From the NCBI GenBank assembly GCA_022842465.1, contig JALHPN010000027.1, positions 1 through 60,223 of the forward strand: DNA of 60,223 nucleotides. Reading direction: 5' to 3'. The position numbers and the translations under genes were made by a program. Under the pieces are notes generated by a model that was given only the letters and a program-made list of their open reading frames with translations, searched no databases and was not told the DNA's origin. Positions 45,885 through 54,728 of the stretch are shown piece after piece (the first letter of the stretch is position 1; the number at the start of each line of letters is the position of its first letter). Origin of the DNA: Polyangiaceae bacterium (GTDB lineage: Bacteria; Myxococcota_A; Polyangia; Polyangiales; Polyangiaceae).

Positions 45885-46574
45885 ATGCTCGGCGGCGTGA
45901 ACGATATCGCCGCCGAGAAGCGCGCCGCAGCCGACGCCGCGCTGGCCGAGCTCCCGGCCCGCGGGGTGATCGGGCTCGGAACCGGCTCGACGGCGGCCTT
46001 CTTCTTGGAGGCTCTCGCGCTTCGAGTACGGAGTGGCGCAAGCTACGTCGGAGTGCCGACCTCCAAGGCGTCTCGGGCGCTCGCGGAGCGCCTCGGGATC
46101 CCGCTCCTCGACGACGTCGGGCCGTGGTCGATCGACGTGACGGTCGACGGCGCCGACGAAGTGAGTGACGCGCTCGACGTGATCAAGGGCGGCGGCGGCG
46201 CGCACACGCGAGAGAAGATCGTCAACGCGGCGTCGCGAAAAAACGTGATCATCGTCGACGCCACGAAGCGCTCTCGCCTCCTCGGCGAGCGCCGGGCGAT
46301 ACCGTTGGAGGTGCTGCGATTCGGTCTGGGCTCGACGTTGCAGCGCCTGGCCACGCGCGGAACGCCACAGGTGCGGACCTCCGCGGACGGAACGCCGGTG
46401 CTGACCGACGCCGGGAACGTCCTCGTCGACCTCGTGACGGGCCCCCTTCTCGATCCACGCCCGCTGGACGCAGCGCTGCGTGCCGTCCCGGGTGTGGTCG
46501 AAACGGGCCTCTTCATCTCGCGAGCGGACGTCCTCATCGTATCGCCGCCATTGGCGGTCTTCCGCCGCCAGTGA
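45885..46574 (+). CDS. rpiA: Ribose-5-phosphate isomerase A
   Basis: The 229-aa enzyme interconverts ribose 5-phosphate and ribulose 5-phosphate. It has the RpiA signatures GVIGLGTGSTAAFFLEAL, VTVDGADEVSDALDVIKGGG, and VIIVDATKRSRLLGE with the catalytic Asp/Glu/Lys set. Length is standard. A GTG at 45897 is an in-frame alternative to the ATG. It is divergent from the PQQ dehydrogenase. Confidence 0.95.
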   Translation: MLGGVNDIAAEKRAAADAALAELPARGVIGLGTGSTAAFFLEALALRVRSGASYVGVPTSKASRALAERLGIPLLDDVGPWSIDVTVDGADEVSDALDVIKGGGGAHTREKIVNAASRKNVIIVDATKRSRLLGERRAIPLEVLRFGLGSTLQRLATRGTPQVRTSADGTPVLTDAGNVLVDLVTGPLLDPRPLDAALRAVPGVVETGLFISRADVLIVSPPLAVFRRQ

Positions 46575-47160
46575 CCTGACATCGTGGCCTCACTCTGAGA
46601 TCGCTGAGCCCTCTTCGCCGTGGCGCCGCACTTCGACAGGGGCTCGGAACGGTATCGCTCCGGCGCGCGCTGGCATACGCGCGTGCGCCAGCACATCGAA
46701 TCGACGCTCGACGCTCTCGCCCCACGTGACGCCCAGCGTGTCAGACGGCCTTGCGCACGCGCCGGCGACGTCCCGCTCCGCCCGCTTCCCTGTTTCGGGC
46801 CACTCGCCCTCGACGCGCCTTGTCCCCGCGCGCTCATGAGGGGCACGCTCGAACGGTGTCGCCGGAGCCCTTCCCTGACCCTCCTGGGCCCTCTCTTGCA
46901 GGTTCCAGAGCCCGTGCCGTGTGTCTGCACGAGAGTGGGTCGGCGACCGTCCACGTCACCGTACCCCTGACTCGTCGTGCGAAACGCGCTGCGGAGGCTG
47001 GACGAGAGGGCCCGCGATGCGTCGCACTCTCTCGACCTCGATTCCCGCCTCTGGCACCGCTCGGCGGCCGGGGCGAACCCATGCGGGCCACCCCGCCAAG
47101 CCTGCCAGGACCGAGCACACGTCGCGCGCAGAGAAGCTCCCACGACGCGGTCAACAGGGA
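46575..47160. other. 586-bp non-coding stretch before the RAYT gene
   Basis: No coding frame with the usual codon pattern is seen on either strand. It holds a near copy of the 11-bp motif (about 46649) and an imperfect 24-bp palindrome (46669-46692). The long frame continuing in from 46921 lacks coding character before about 47160. The stretch may be left flanking material of the transposase gene. Confidence 0.5.
46669..46692. repeat. Imperfect 24-bp palindrome, REP-like
   Basis: GCTGGCATACGC is followed directly by GCGTGCGCCAGC. The two halves are reverse complements at 10 of 12 positions, with an ACGCGCGT core. It lies 469 bp upstream of the RAYT start. RAYT enzymes act on REP hairpins, so it is a candidate substrate; only one copy was found in the window. 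Confidence 0.4.
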
Positions 47161-48042
47161 ATGCTTCCCTTCCAGGCACGCGAGGATGGGGGCCGGGGCG
47201 ACCGTCGGAGGCGGAGCGCGAAGAAGACGAGACCAGGTCGTGTGAACGTCACGCATGCAAGACGTCCTCCTGTCGACGCTAGGCACCCGATCCACGTCAC
47301 GCTCCGTGGGCATCGCCTCGCGCCCTCCTTCCGAAGCCAGCTCGTTCAGCTGATCGCCTGGGGTGTTTTCGAGGAGCTCTCCATCCCGCCGAACCCCGAC
47401 GAAGACAAGATCGGCAGCGGCGAGATACGCGATCCAGCGCGGCTCTTCCGACTCGCGCGAGCGCGCAGCGCGCGGGCCGTCCGACGTGCACGGGACCAAG
47501 CCATCGCGCGGATGGGCTTGCAGCGCCGTACCGATCCACAGCGGCGACGCCACGCGTGGCTACGGCAGCCGCGGAAGACGGATGCAATCGCCCTCGGCTT
47601 CGACGTCGTCCACTACTCGCTGCAGGACGATCACGTGCACCTCCTCGTCGAAGCAACCGATCGTCGCGCGTTGTCTTGCGGCATGCGCCGGCTCGTCATC
47701 CGGCTCGCGAATCGGATCAACGCAGTCCTCCGGCGCTCGAGAAAGGGGAAGATCTGGGGTGACCGCTACCACCGTCACGACCTCGCGTCGCCGAGCGAGG
47801 TGCGGAACGCGCTCGTCTACGTCCTGCACAACGGCAGGAGGCACGGCCGCGTCGCGGCGGACGAGCTCGATGACTTCTCGAGCGCGAGGAGCTTCGCCTG
47901 CTTCGCCGATCTGCCGCGGGACCCCGTGAACGATGGGCTCGCGCCGCGGACATGGCTGCTCGGCATCGGCTGGAGGAAGGCGGGCGCGCTCCGGACCACG
48001 GACACTCCTCGCCTCAGGGTCTCACCGTCACGCGCGTCGTGA
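47161..48042 (+). CDS. REP-associated tyrosine transposase (Y1/HUH, IS200-like)
   Basis: The 293-aa protein has a basic N-terminus, then HARRPPVDARHPIHVTLR. The HUH motif is in VVHYSLQDDHVHLLVEA, and a likely nucleophile Tyr is in EVRNALVYVLHNG. It lacks terminal IS200 partners or inverted repeats, and matches single-copy RAYT proteins that process REP hairpins by nicking single strands. The ATG at 47161 preserves the LPFQAREDGG leader typical of relatives, though the ribosome-binding site is poor; GTG 47242 is an alternative. Its last 29 bases overlap the convergent gene. Confidence 0.8.
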   Translation: MLPFQAREDGGRGDRRRRSAKKTRPGRVNVTHARRPPVDARHPIHVTLRGHRLAPSFRSQLVQLIAWGVFEELSIPPNPDEDKIGSGEIRDPARLFRLARARSARAVRRARDQAIARMGLQRRTDPQRRRHAWLRQPRKTDAIALGFDVVHYSLQDDHVHLLVEATDRRALSCGMRRLVIRLANRINAVLRRSRKGKIWGDRYHRHDLASPSEVRNALVYVLHNGRRHGRVAADELDDFSSARSFACFADLPRDPVNDGLAPRTWLLGIGWRKAGALRTTDTPRLRVSPSRAS

Positions 48043-49060
48043 ACGTGGGGTCGACGAACGCCGCGACACGCGCCTTCGACAACGCCATGCGGATGCATCC
48101 GTCGACCGGCTTCTCACCCTGGAGCGAGACGCTCGCGACCGTGCCGTCCGACGTGAACCGGATGGCTCCGCTGCGGATGGGATCGTCCGGTCCGAGGCAG
48201 GCGCGCGCCTGAGGGAGGACGGCGTTGATCGCGCCGACGACCGCGCCGGGCGAGGGCCGGAGCTGCCGCGCGTTCGTCATCGGCTCGGCCGGCCCGTCAC
48301 CGTCACGGCTGTCGCGCGCACCGACCGCACCTCGCATGGCAGCCCCGAGGTCGGGGCCCCCCACGATGGCGAGAGGTTCGACGTCGGCAGCGATGATCCC
48401 TGTCGGGCCCTCCGCCGACACCGCGTCGTGCGAGCTCCGCGGGGCCGGCGCGACGGAGCGCGTGCCGTGGACGCGAGGACCTGCGGCCACCGCGGCAAGG
48501 GGTGATTCGGCCAGACTTGCCGCCAAGACAGGCGCCCCTTGTGAGCTCACGGCGGGAACCGGGAGCGGCGCCGGCACCGTGCCCTGCACCGACGTGTCCG
48601 CAGCAGCGACCGCGTACGCGGTCGGCGAGGTGGCCGTCCCCGAGCCTGCACCCCACGTCGTCCCGCGGCTCGAGCGCAATGCGACGACACCGGCCGAGAC
48701 GAGCGTGATCGCAGCGAGTGCGATGCGACCGTAACGGCCACGGCTGGCCATGCACGGCGCCGTCGGTAGCGGGGTGCCCTGCGGTCGGAGTCCCTCCGGC
48801 CGGGTCGGACGCTCGCTGCGCGGGGCGAGCCCGATGTCCTCCACTGTTGCGGTTTCACTCGGAGGACTCGCCGGGAGGGTCGTCGCGACCCCCTCGAGGG
48901 AGTCCTCCGCGCGCGGTGCGGGTTGGGGGGTTGGTCCCGGCACCGCGCGCGAAGGGGTTGGTGAGGCGGACGCCAGCGTCCGTGAGCTCTCGGCCTCGCG
49001 CATGAGCGCGTCGAGGTCGATGAGCCCGCTGTTCTCGTTCCGAGGCGTCCGGTCGGCCAT
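48014..49060 (-). CDS. Membrane protein with AgmX/PglI-type C-terminal domain
   Basis: The 348-aa protein has a polar Pro/Ser-rich cytoplasmic N-terminus (about 1-105), one membrane helix (about 110-130, YGRIALAAITLVSAGVVAL), and a long low-complexity linker. The C-terminal domain (about 255-348) has PSPGAVVGAINAVLPQARAC, then IRFTSDGTVASVSLQGEK and VDPTFTTRVTVRP. This resembles the domain after FHA/GYF-type regulators in myxobacterial gliding proteins. It is probably a periplasmic docking domain. Its 3' end overlaps the RAYT gene by 29 bases. Confidence 0.65.
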   Translation of the reverse strand: MADRTPRNENSGLIDLDALMREAESSRTLASASPTPSRAVPGPTPQPAPRAEDSLEGVATTLPASPPSETATVEDIGLAPRSERPTRPEGLRPQGTPLPTAPCMASRGRYGRIALAAITLVSAGVVALRSSRGTTWGAGSGTATSPTAYAVAAADTSVQGTVPAPLPVPAVSSQGAPVLAASLAESPLAAVAAGPRVHGTRSVAPAPRSSHDAVSAEGPTGIIAADVEPLAIVGGPDLGAAMRGAVGARDSRDGDGPAEPMTNARQLRPSPGAVVGAINAVLPQARACLGPDDPIRSGAIRFTSDGTVASVSLQGEKPVDGCIRMALSKARVAAFVDPTFTTRVTVRP

Positions 49061-49227
49061 ACTGCTTACCCTCGTTCTGTCGTCAGCCGGAGCGAGAACG
49101 GGTCACGCATCGCGTGGCGATTTCCGGCGCACTCACCTCGTCGCGCTTCAGCGCTTCGGCACTTCCGTTCGCGTGCCATCGGAGCCCTGCCGAGCGCAAG
49201 GACTCGCGAGACACGGGAGCGCGACGT

Positions 49228-52026
49228 TCAGGGCGATACGGTGACGTCGAGGGTGGGGATGCCTGTGGCGCCGTCTAGGCCGTCGACGAAGAGGAAGAGC
49301 TCCTGGTTCGCGGAGACGACGGCGGTGACGGTGTCGTGGACCACGCTCGGGCAGGTGCTGCCGTTCGACTTGAGGATTTCCGTCGACGGGTCGAGGCACA
49401 TGGTCCGGGCATAGACCGTAACGCCCGGCATTCCTCTGGCGCGAGCGGTCAGCGTGCCGGCGATGGGCGCGACCACACGGACCACGCCGTCCTTCGCGTT
49501 GCCTCCGCAGGCGCCGGCGTAGTCGGCGGAGAGCTCGTCCGTGGAGAACGTGATCGACCCCTTGCGGGGATTGGAGCCGGCGCCGCTCAGGACCAGGAGC
49601 GCGCCCGGGCACGCGTCGAGGCCGACTGTGGGTTCGAGCGTGCACGTCGCGCTGCAGCCGTCGCCGTTCGCGAGGTTGCCGTCGTCGCAGGCCTCAGCGG
49701 GGCCCGGAACGAAGAAGCCATCCCCGCAGCCGCTCGGCGATACCGTCACGTCGAGGGTGAAGCGGCCGAAGTGGGCGGCGTCGGCTCCGTCGACGACGAT
49801 CCAAACGGTATCGCCGGCGGCGATCGGGGTAGCCAGCGTTTCGGCGCCGCCGGACGGGGCGTCGTTCGCGCACGAGAACGGAGTGCCCGTGAGGGCGCAG
49901 GCAGGTTTGCGGAAGCCGAGCACGGCGTCGAAGGCCGACGACTTCACCTGGGCGCGGAGAACACCCGCGGCAGGGGCAGTGACCGCGAAGAACGCGTTCC
50001 GGCCCGGGGCCGAGCACGGGTGGGAGGCCGAGGTGGCGAGGTCGCCGTTCGCGAGGAGGTTTGTCGTGCCGCGGGCGAGCGTGGCTGCGTAGACGCCCCC
50101 CCCCACCTCCGTCAGCGCGACGACTTCGGCGTCGGCGCACGAGCTCCGCGACGTCATCGGTTCGAGCTGGCAGATGGCGGAGCAGCCGTCGCCGCCGTCC
50201 GTCGCGCCATCGTCGCAGGTCTCGCCGCCCTCGAGGACGCCATTGCCGCAGACGGAGGTGGTGACCTTCAGATCGACGGTGAACGCTCCCGCCGCGGGTG
50301 TGCCACTGGTGGTGTGGCTGTCGACGACGACGAAGTAGGTCGTGCCCGCCACCACGGGTGCGGTCACCGTCTTGGGCGTGCTCCCCAGGCCGTCGATGCC
50401 GAAGGGCACGGTGAGGGCGTTACCGTTCCAGCTGCAGGCGAGCACGGCGGCGGGCGCGCCGACGGGCGCCGCGCAGGAGGAGAGGACGCCGAGGGTCGTG
50501 TTGAAGGCGCCGCGGACACGCGCCTCGAGTAGGCCGTCGATGTCGGGCGTCACCGCGAAGATCGCGTCGCTCGAGTTGCCGGCGATAGCGTTGCAGGCGG
50601 CGACCGTGTTGGGGTTGCCGACCGTCGTGCCGGAGACCACGCCCGTGCGGGTGCCATCCGGCTTTGCCGTCAGCGGAACGGTATGGCCGGGGCACGCGCT
50701 CGTGGCGGGCTGGGGCTCGAGGGCGCAGGTGGCCGAGCAGCCGTCGCCCGGAACGGTATTGCCGTCGTCGCAGGTCTCGTCGCCGTCGAGCGCGCCGTTG
50801 CCGCAGGCGGCAGGCGTGACCTTCACGTCGAGTGTGTAGGGGCCGGCGAAGTCCTTGGCCACTTCCTGGTGTCCGTCGACGAAGAGGTAAAACCACTGAT
50901 CCTTCGCGACCGGGAACTCGAGGGCCGCCTTGCCGGGGGCCTCGAGCTGAGTGCAGCCGAGCTGGAAGCTCGACGATCCACACTCGGAGCGCGCGTGGAG
51001 GTTCGCTTTCGCATACCCCGAGAGGAGCTCGGCGCGGACGGCGCCGTTCACGTCCGATTTCACCGCGTAAACCGTGTTCGGCCCTGACCAGTGGAAGCAG
51101 CCGATCGACCCTTGGGTGTCGGCGCCCTGTGTCTGGGTGCTGCCCGCGAAGCTGATCGAGCGGATGGCCGTCGGCGTGGCGCCCTTCAGCTCGAAGGGCT
51201 GACCGGGGCACTGCGAGAGGAGACCTCCCGCCTCGAGCGTGCAGGTCGGGGAGCAGCCGTCGCCCGCGACGGTATTGCCGTCGTCGCAGCTCTCGGGGAG
51301 CTCGGCGATACCGTTTCCGCAGAGGGCGGTGGAGACCTCCACGGTGAGCGTGAAGGCGCCCGCGGCGCCGCCGTAGCCGTCGACGAGCACGAACGCCGGG
51401 GTTCCCGCGAACACAGGGACCTGGATCGACTTCGTCCCGCCCGCCGCTGCAGCGATATCGCCGCACCCCGTCTCGCTCGCAGCGCTCGCGCAGTCGGACC
51501 TCACCGACACGATCGCCGCGTAGTCTGCGTCGATCGTGATCGTCGCCTTGCCGCTCGACGACGGCGTGAACGCGTACACCACGTCCCTCCCCGATCCGCC
51601 CCCACACCCGCTCGCGTACTGATTGAACGCGCCGCTCGTCGTCCCGGTCACCGATCCCACGAGGAGCGACCCCTGCGCCGCGAGCGCGATCGCCTTTCCC
51701 CCGCAGATGTCCCCTTCGAACGCGGCCTCGAGCGTGCAGTCCGCCTTGCAGCCGTCCCCGTTCGACACGTTCCCGTCGTCGCACGCCTCCGCGCCCTCGC
51801 GCTTGCCGTTGCCGCACACCGCGCCGGCATCCGCCTTCCCGCCTGCGTCCGCGCCGCCCCCCGCGTCCACCGCGCTCGGCGCGGGCAACGGCGTCTCTGC
51901 GATCGGGTCCTTCGGGATGTCTGCGTCGACCTCACCGACCGAGCAAGCGCCCACCATGGCGAGCCCGATGCCGAGCACCGCGAGCCCGAGCGACGACCCC
52001 GAACCTGCGACTCGCACGAGCTTCAT
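49228..52026 (-). CDS. Five-module cysteine-rich-repeat lipoprotein, paralogue C
   Basis: This 932-aa lipoprotein (lipobox in LAMVGAC) is built of five modules, each a DUF4215-type Cys-rich unit (CGNG...E.CDDGN...GDGC...C) followed by a beta-sandwich unit like a pre-peptidase C-terminal domain (for example YAFTPSSSGKATITIDADY, FVLVDGYGG). Module 4 reads GGETCDDGA instead of CDDGN. The sequence ends LDVTVSP. Its start overlaps paralogue B's stop (ATGA). It alone of the three paralogues contains copies of ACGGTATCGCC. It is probably displayed on the outer membrane; ligand unknown. Confidence 0.88.
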   Translation of the reverse strand: MKLVRVAGSGSSLGLAVLGIGLAMVGACSVGEVDADIPKDPIAETPLPAPSAVDAGGGADAGGKADAGAVCGNGKREGAEACDDGNVSNGDGCKADCTLEAAFEGDICGGKAIALAAQGSLLVGSVTGTTSGAFNQYASGCGGGSGRDVVYAFTPSSSGKATITIDADYAAIVSVRSDCASAASETGCGDIAAAAGGTKSIQVPVFAGTPAFVLVDGYGGAAGAFTLTVEVSTALCGNGIAELPESCDDGNTVAGDGCSPTCTLEAGGLLSQCPGQPFELKGATPTAIRSISFAGSTQTQGADTQGSIGCFHWSGPNTVYAVKSDVNGAVRAELLSGYAKANLHARSECGSSSFQLGCTQLEAPGKAALEFPVAKDQWFYLFVDGHQEVAKDFAGPYTLDVKVTPAACGNGALDGDETCDDGNTVPGDGCSATCALEPQPATSACPGHTVPLTAKPDGTRTGVVSGTTVGNPNTVAACNAIAGNSSDAIFAVTPDIDGLLEARVRGAFNTTLGVLSSCAAPVGAPAAVLACSWNGNALTVPFGIDGLGSTPKTVTAPVVAGTTYFVVVDSHTTSGTPAAGAFTVDLKVTTSVCGNGVLEGGETCDDGATDGGDGCSAICQLEPMTSRSSCADAEVVALTEVGGGVYAATLARGTTNLLANGDLATSASHPCSAPGRNAFFAVTAPAAGVLRAQVKSSAFDAVLGFRKPACALTGTPFSCANDAPSGGAETLATPIAAGDTVWIVVDGADAAHFGRFTLDVTVSPSGCGDGFFVPGPAEACDDGNLANGDGCSATCTLEPTVGLDACPGALLVLSGAGSNPRKGSITFSTDELSADYAGACGGNAKDGVVRVVAPIAGTLTARARGMPGVTVYARTMCLDPSTEILKSNGSTCPSVVHDTVTAVVSANQELFLFVDGLDGATGIPTLDVTVSP

Positions 52027-54728
52027 GGCGTCACCGTGATCTGGAGCTTCGCGACGCCTGCGGCGCCGTTCTGACCGTCCACGAAGACGTAGACGGGCGT
52101 GTTCTTCGTGATCTGCGCGGTCACGCTCGTCAGCTCCGCGCTCGACGCGCAGCTCCCCTTGGGGAGCTCTGTCGCCGGATCGGCGCACGTCGTCCGCGCG
52201 TGGAGGATCTCCGCGTGTCCCGCCGTGCTCTTCACGGCCAGCACACCGTCGATGTCCGAGGTGATCGCGACGATCCCCTCCGGCCCGCTCCCTCCGCACG
52301 CGCTCCCGGTCTTGCTCGGGAGCCCGGTCGTGTCGATCGTGAGCACCGCGCGCCGCGCGTCGCTCCCGACCCCGGCGAGGGCGACCGCGCGCCCGGGGCA
52401 CGCGTTCACCCCTGCGAGCGCCTCGAGCGTGCAGGTAGACGAGCACCCGTCGCCGTTCGCCACGTTTCCGTCGTCGCACGCTTCCGCGCCCGACACGATC
52501 GCGTCGCCGCAGCCAGAGGGCACGAGGTTCACGTCCATCGTGAAGCGCCCGAGCTGCGTCGCGCCGCTCACGAAGCCGCCGCCGACCTGGAGCGGGTAGG
52601 TCGCGCCCGCCACGACGGGGAAGACGATCTCCTGTCCGCCCTTGCTGTTGGCGTCGTCACAGGTGACGAGCGCCCCGCCGCATGCCGCACGGACGCCGAC
52701 GGTCGACCGGAACGTCGCCGACGTGATCCGCGCGGTCACGACGCCGGCGATCGGCGCCACGAACGGATAGAACCCGTCCGGCCCGTTGCTCGAGCACGGC
52801 GACATCGAGTGCGTCGGGCTCCCCGGCTTCGTGAGGTTCGTCGTCCCGCTCACGACCGTCGCGCCCCAGGCGCCGCCGGCGCGCGCCGCGAGCGTGAGCG
52901 CCGGCGCCGTACCGCACTCGTCCCGGCTCTTGTCCGTCTCGAGCGTGCAGCTCGCGTCGCAACCGTCGCCGCCGGCAGCCGCGCCGTCGTCGCAGGTCTC
53001 GCCGCCCTCGACGACCGAGTTCCCGCACACGGACGGCTTCACCTCGAGCTCGAGCTCGAACGCGCCGCTCGCCGCCGGGGCGATCCCGTCGACGGCGAGG
53101 TAGTAGTCCTTCTCCTTGTCCACCGCGACGCTCAGGGTCTCCACCCCGGTGCCGCCGGCGGTCTTCGCGCACGCGAGGTCGCTCGTCCCCGGGCAGGCAT
53201 CGCGGACCTGCAGCGTCGCGTTGAAGCCGCCCTTCACCTTCGCGGTGAGCCAGCCGTCGATGTCGCTCGTCACGCGGTAGACGACGTCGGGCGCGCCGCT
53301 GTGTCCGCACGACGAGAGCTTGCTCGCGGGCAACGACTCGCCCGCGAGCGGCGCCGTCGTCCCCCGCACCTTCGCCGTCCTCGGCCCCGCCGCGACCGCC
53401 TCGAGCCGGACCGACCGACCCGGGCACGTGTAGGTCGTGGTCTCGCGCTCCACGGTGCAGATCGCCGAGCAGCCGTCGTCGGCCGCGACGTTCCCGTCGT
53501 CGCACTCCTCGCCGCTGTCGACCTTCCCGTTCCCGCACGCGGCCGCCGTGAGCGTCGCGTCGAGCACGAAGAGCCCCTTGTTGGCCGACGCGGCGCCATC
53601 GACGAAGACGTAGACCGTTTGCTCCGCCGTCACCGGCACGTCGATCGCGAGCGGCGTGCGCGCGGCCGCCGCCGTCGATCCGCGGCAGTCCGCGACGGTC
53701 GCCGGCACCGCGCACTCCCGGCGGACATGGAGGAACGCACCCGCGAAGTCCGCGAGCAAGCTCAACGACAGGTTCCCGCTCACAGTGGGCGTGATCGCAT
53801 ACGTCGCGTTCGGCCCTGCGCCGGTCGTCTCGCAGCCCGTCGCGCTCCCGCCTGCGTTCTCCAGCACCGTCGTGTCGCCGGCGAAGCTCGCCTTCCCGGG
53901 CGCGAGCCGGTAGCCCATGCCCGGGCAGTCCGACGGGCTCGCCGCGTCCTCGAGCGTGCACGTCGCCGAGCAGCCGTCGCCGGCCGTCGTGTTCCCGTCG
54001 TCGCACGCCTCCGGCGACTCCGCCTGCCCGTTGCCGCACACGGCCGTCTGCACCTCGATGTCGAGGGCGTACTCCCCGCTCTCCCCGCCGTAGCCGTCGA
54101 CGAAGAGGTACGTCTTCTTGCCCGCGAACACGGGGAACGCCATCTCGGTCGGCGCGCCCGCGTCACCGCCCAGGCCGGAGAGCGACGCGTCCGCGCACGC
54201 GATCTCCGACTTCGTGTCCTCACACGCGCCGCTCCGCGCCGAGACGACCGCCGCGAAGCCCGCCGCGATCCGCACCGTCGCGCGCCCCGTCTTCGGCGCC
54301 TCGAGCGCATACACCGCATCGCGACCCGAGCCGCCGCCGCAGCTCGCGCCGTAGTGGTTGAAGAGCGCCGCGGTCGAGCCGCTGATTCGCGCGCCGTAGC
54401 GCGTCGTCTGGCCGATCTGCGTGAGGGCGACGGGCGCACCTCCACAGACGTCGTTCGGCCCCGCGCTCTCGCGTGCGCATGTCTTCGAGCAGCCGTCCCC
54501 TTCGTCACGGTTGCCGTCGTCGCAGGTCTCGCCCGGGTCGACCTTCGCGTTCCCGCAGAGGTCGGCCCCCGTCCCCGTCCCGCCCCCGTCGTTCGTCGAG
54601 CTCGTCCCGGCATCGGGCGCCGACGTCGTGTCCGCCCCTACGACGTCGTCGTCCTCGCCGGTCGAGCAGGCGCCCGAGGCGAGGACCATCGCGAGCCCGG
54701 TGACGAGATTCGTCAAGACGGCGCGCAT
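52023..54728 (-). CDS. Five-module cysteine-rich-repeat lipoprotein, paralogue B
   Basis: This 901-aa lipoprotein (lipobox LASGAC) has the same five-module layout as paralogues A and C. The units are CGNAKVDPGETCDDGN, CGNGQAESPEACDDGN, CGNGKVDSGEECDDGN, CGNSVVEGGETCDDGA and CGDAIVSGAEACDDGN. An acidic/Ser-rich linker (about 22-58) separates the lipid anchor from module 1. Module-by-module resemblance to A and C points to duplication of a complete gene. The start shares one base with the von Willebrand gene stop (TGATG) and the stop overlaps paralogue C (ATGA). Confidence 0.88.
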   Translation of the reverse strand: MRAVLTNLVTGLAMVLASGACSTGEDDDVVGADTTSAPDAGTSSTNDGGGTGTGADLCGNAKVDPGETCDDGNRDEGDGCSKTCARESAGPNDVCGGAPVALTQIGQTTRYGARISGSTAALFNHYGASCGGGSGRDAVYALEAPKTGRATVRIAAGFAAVVSARSGACEDTKSEIACADASLSGLGGDAGAPTEMAFPVFAGKKTYLFVDGYGGESGEYALDIEVQTAVCGNGQAESPEACDDGNTTAGDGCSATCTLEDAASPSDCPGMGYRLAPGKASFAGDTTVLENAGGSATGCETTGAGPNATYAITPTVSGNLSLSLLADFAGAFLHVRRECAVPATVADCRGSTAAAARTPLAIDVPVTAEQTVYVFVDGAASANKGLFVLDATLTAAACGNGKVDSGEECDDGNVAADDGCSAICTVERETTTYTCPGRSVRLEAVAAGPRTAKVRGTTAPLAGESLPASKLSSCGHSGAPDVVYRVTSDIDGWLTAKVKGGFNATLQVRDACPGTSDLACAKTAGGTGVETLSVAVDKEKDYYLAVDGIAPAASGAFELELEVKPSVCGNSVVEGGETCDDGAAAGGDGCDASCTLETDKSRDECGTAPALTLAARAGGAWGATVVSGTTNLTKPGSPTHSMSPCSSNGPDGFYPFVAPIAGVVTARITSATFRSTVGVRAACGGALVTCDDANSKGGQEIVFPVVAGATYPLQVGGGFVSGATQLGRFTMDVNLVPSGCGDAIVSGAEACDDGNVANGDGCSSTCTLEALAGVNACPGRAVALAGVGSDARRAVLTIDTTGLPSKTGSACGGSGPEGIVAITSDIDGVLAVKSTAGHAEILHARTTCADPATELPKGSCASSAELTSVTAQITKNTPVYVFVDGQNGAAGVAKLQITVTP

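Larger units (their letters stand above)
43923..51314. repeat. Dispersed 11-bp motif ACGGTATCGCC, both orientations
   Basis: Exact 11-mers (either strand) contain the 9-mer GGTATCGCC at 43927, 44384, 45842, 46295, 49736, 49807 and 51304. Further 9-mer copies are at 40855, 44618 and 45598, and a one-mismatch copy (AACGGTATCGCT) is at about 46649. Only two 9-mers occur elsewhere (16062 and 38764). Copies lie in several genes, in different reading frames, and one lies between genes. Function is unknown. Confidence 0.7.

Noticed and set aside
46921..47160. Upstream extension of the RAYT frame
   Set aside because: Composition is not coding-like and relatives start near the Leu-Pro-Phe leader, so the start was put at 47161.
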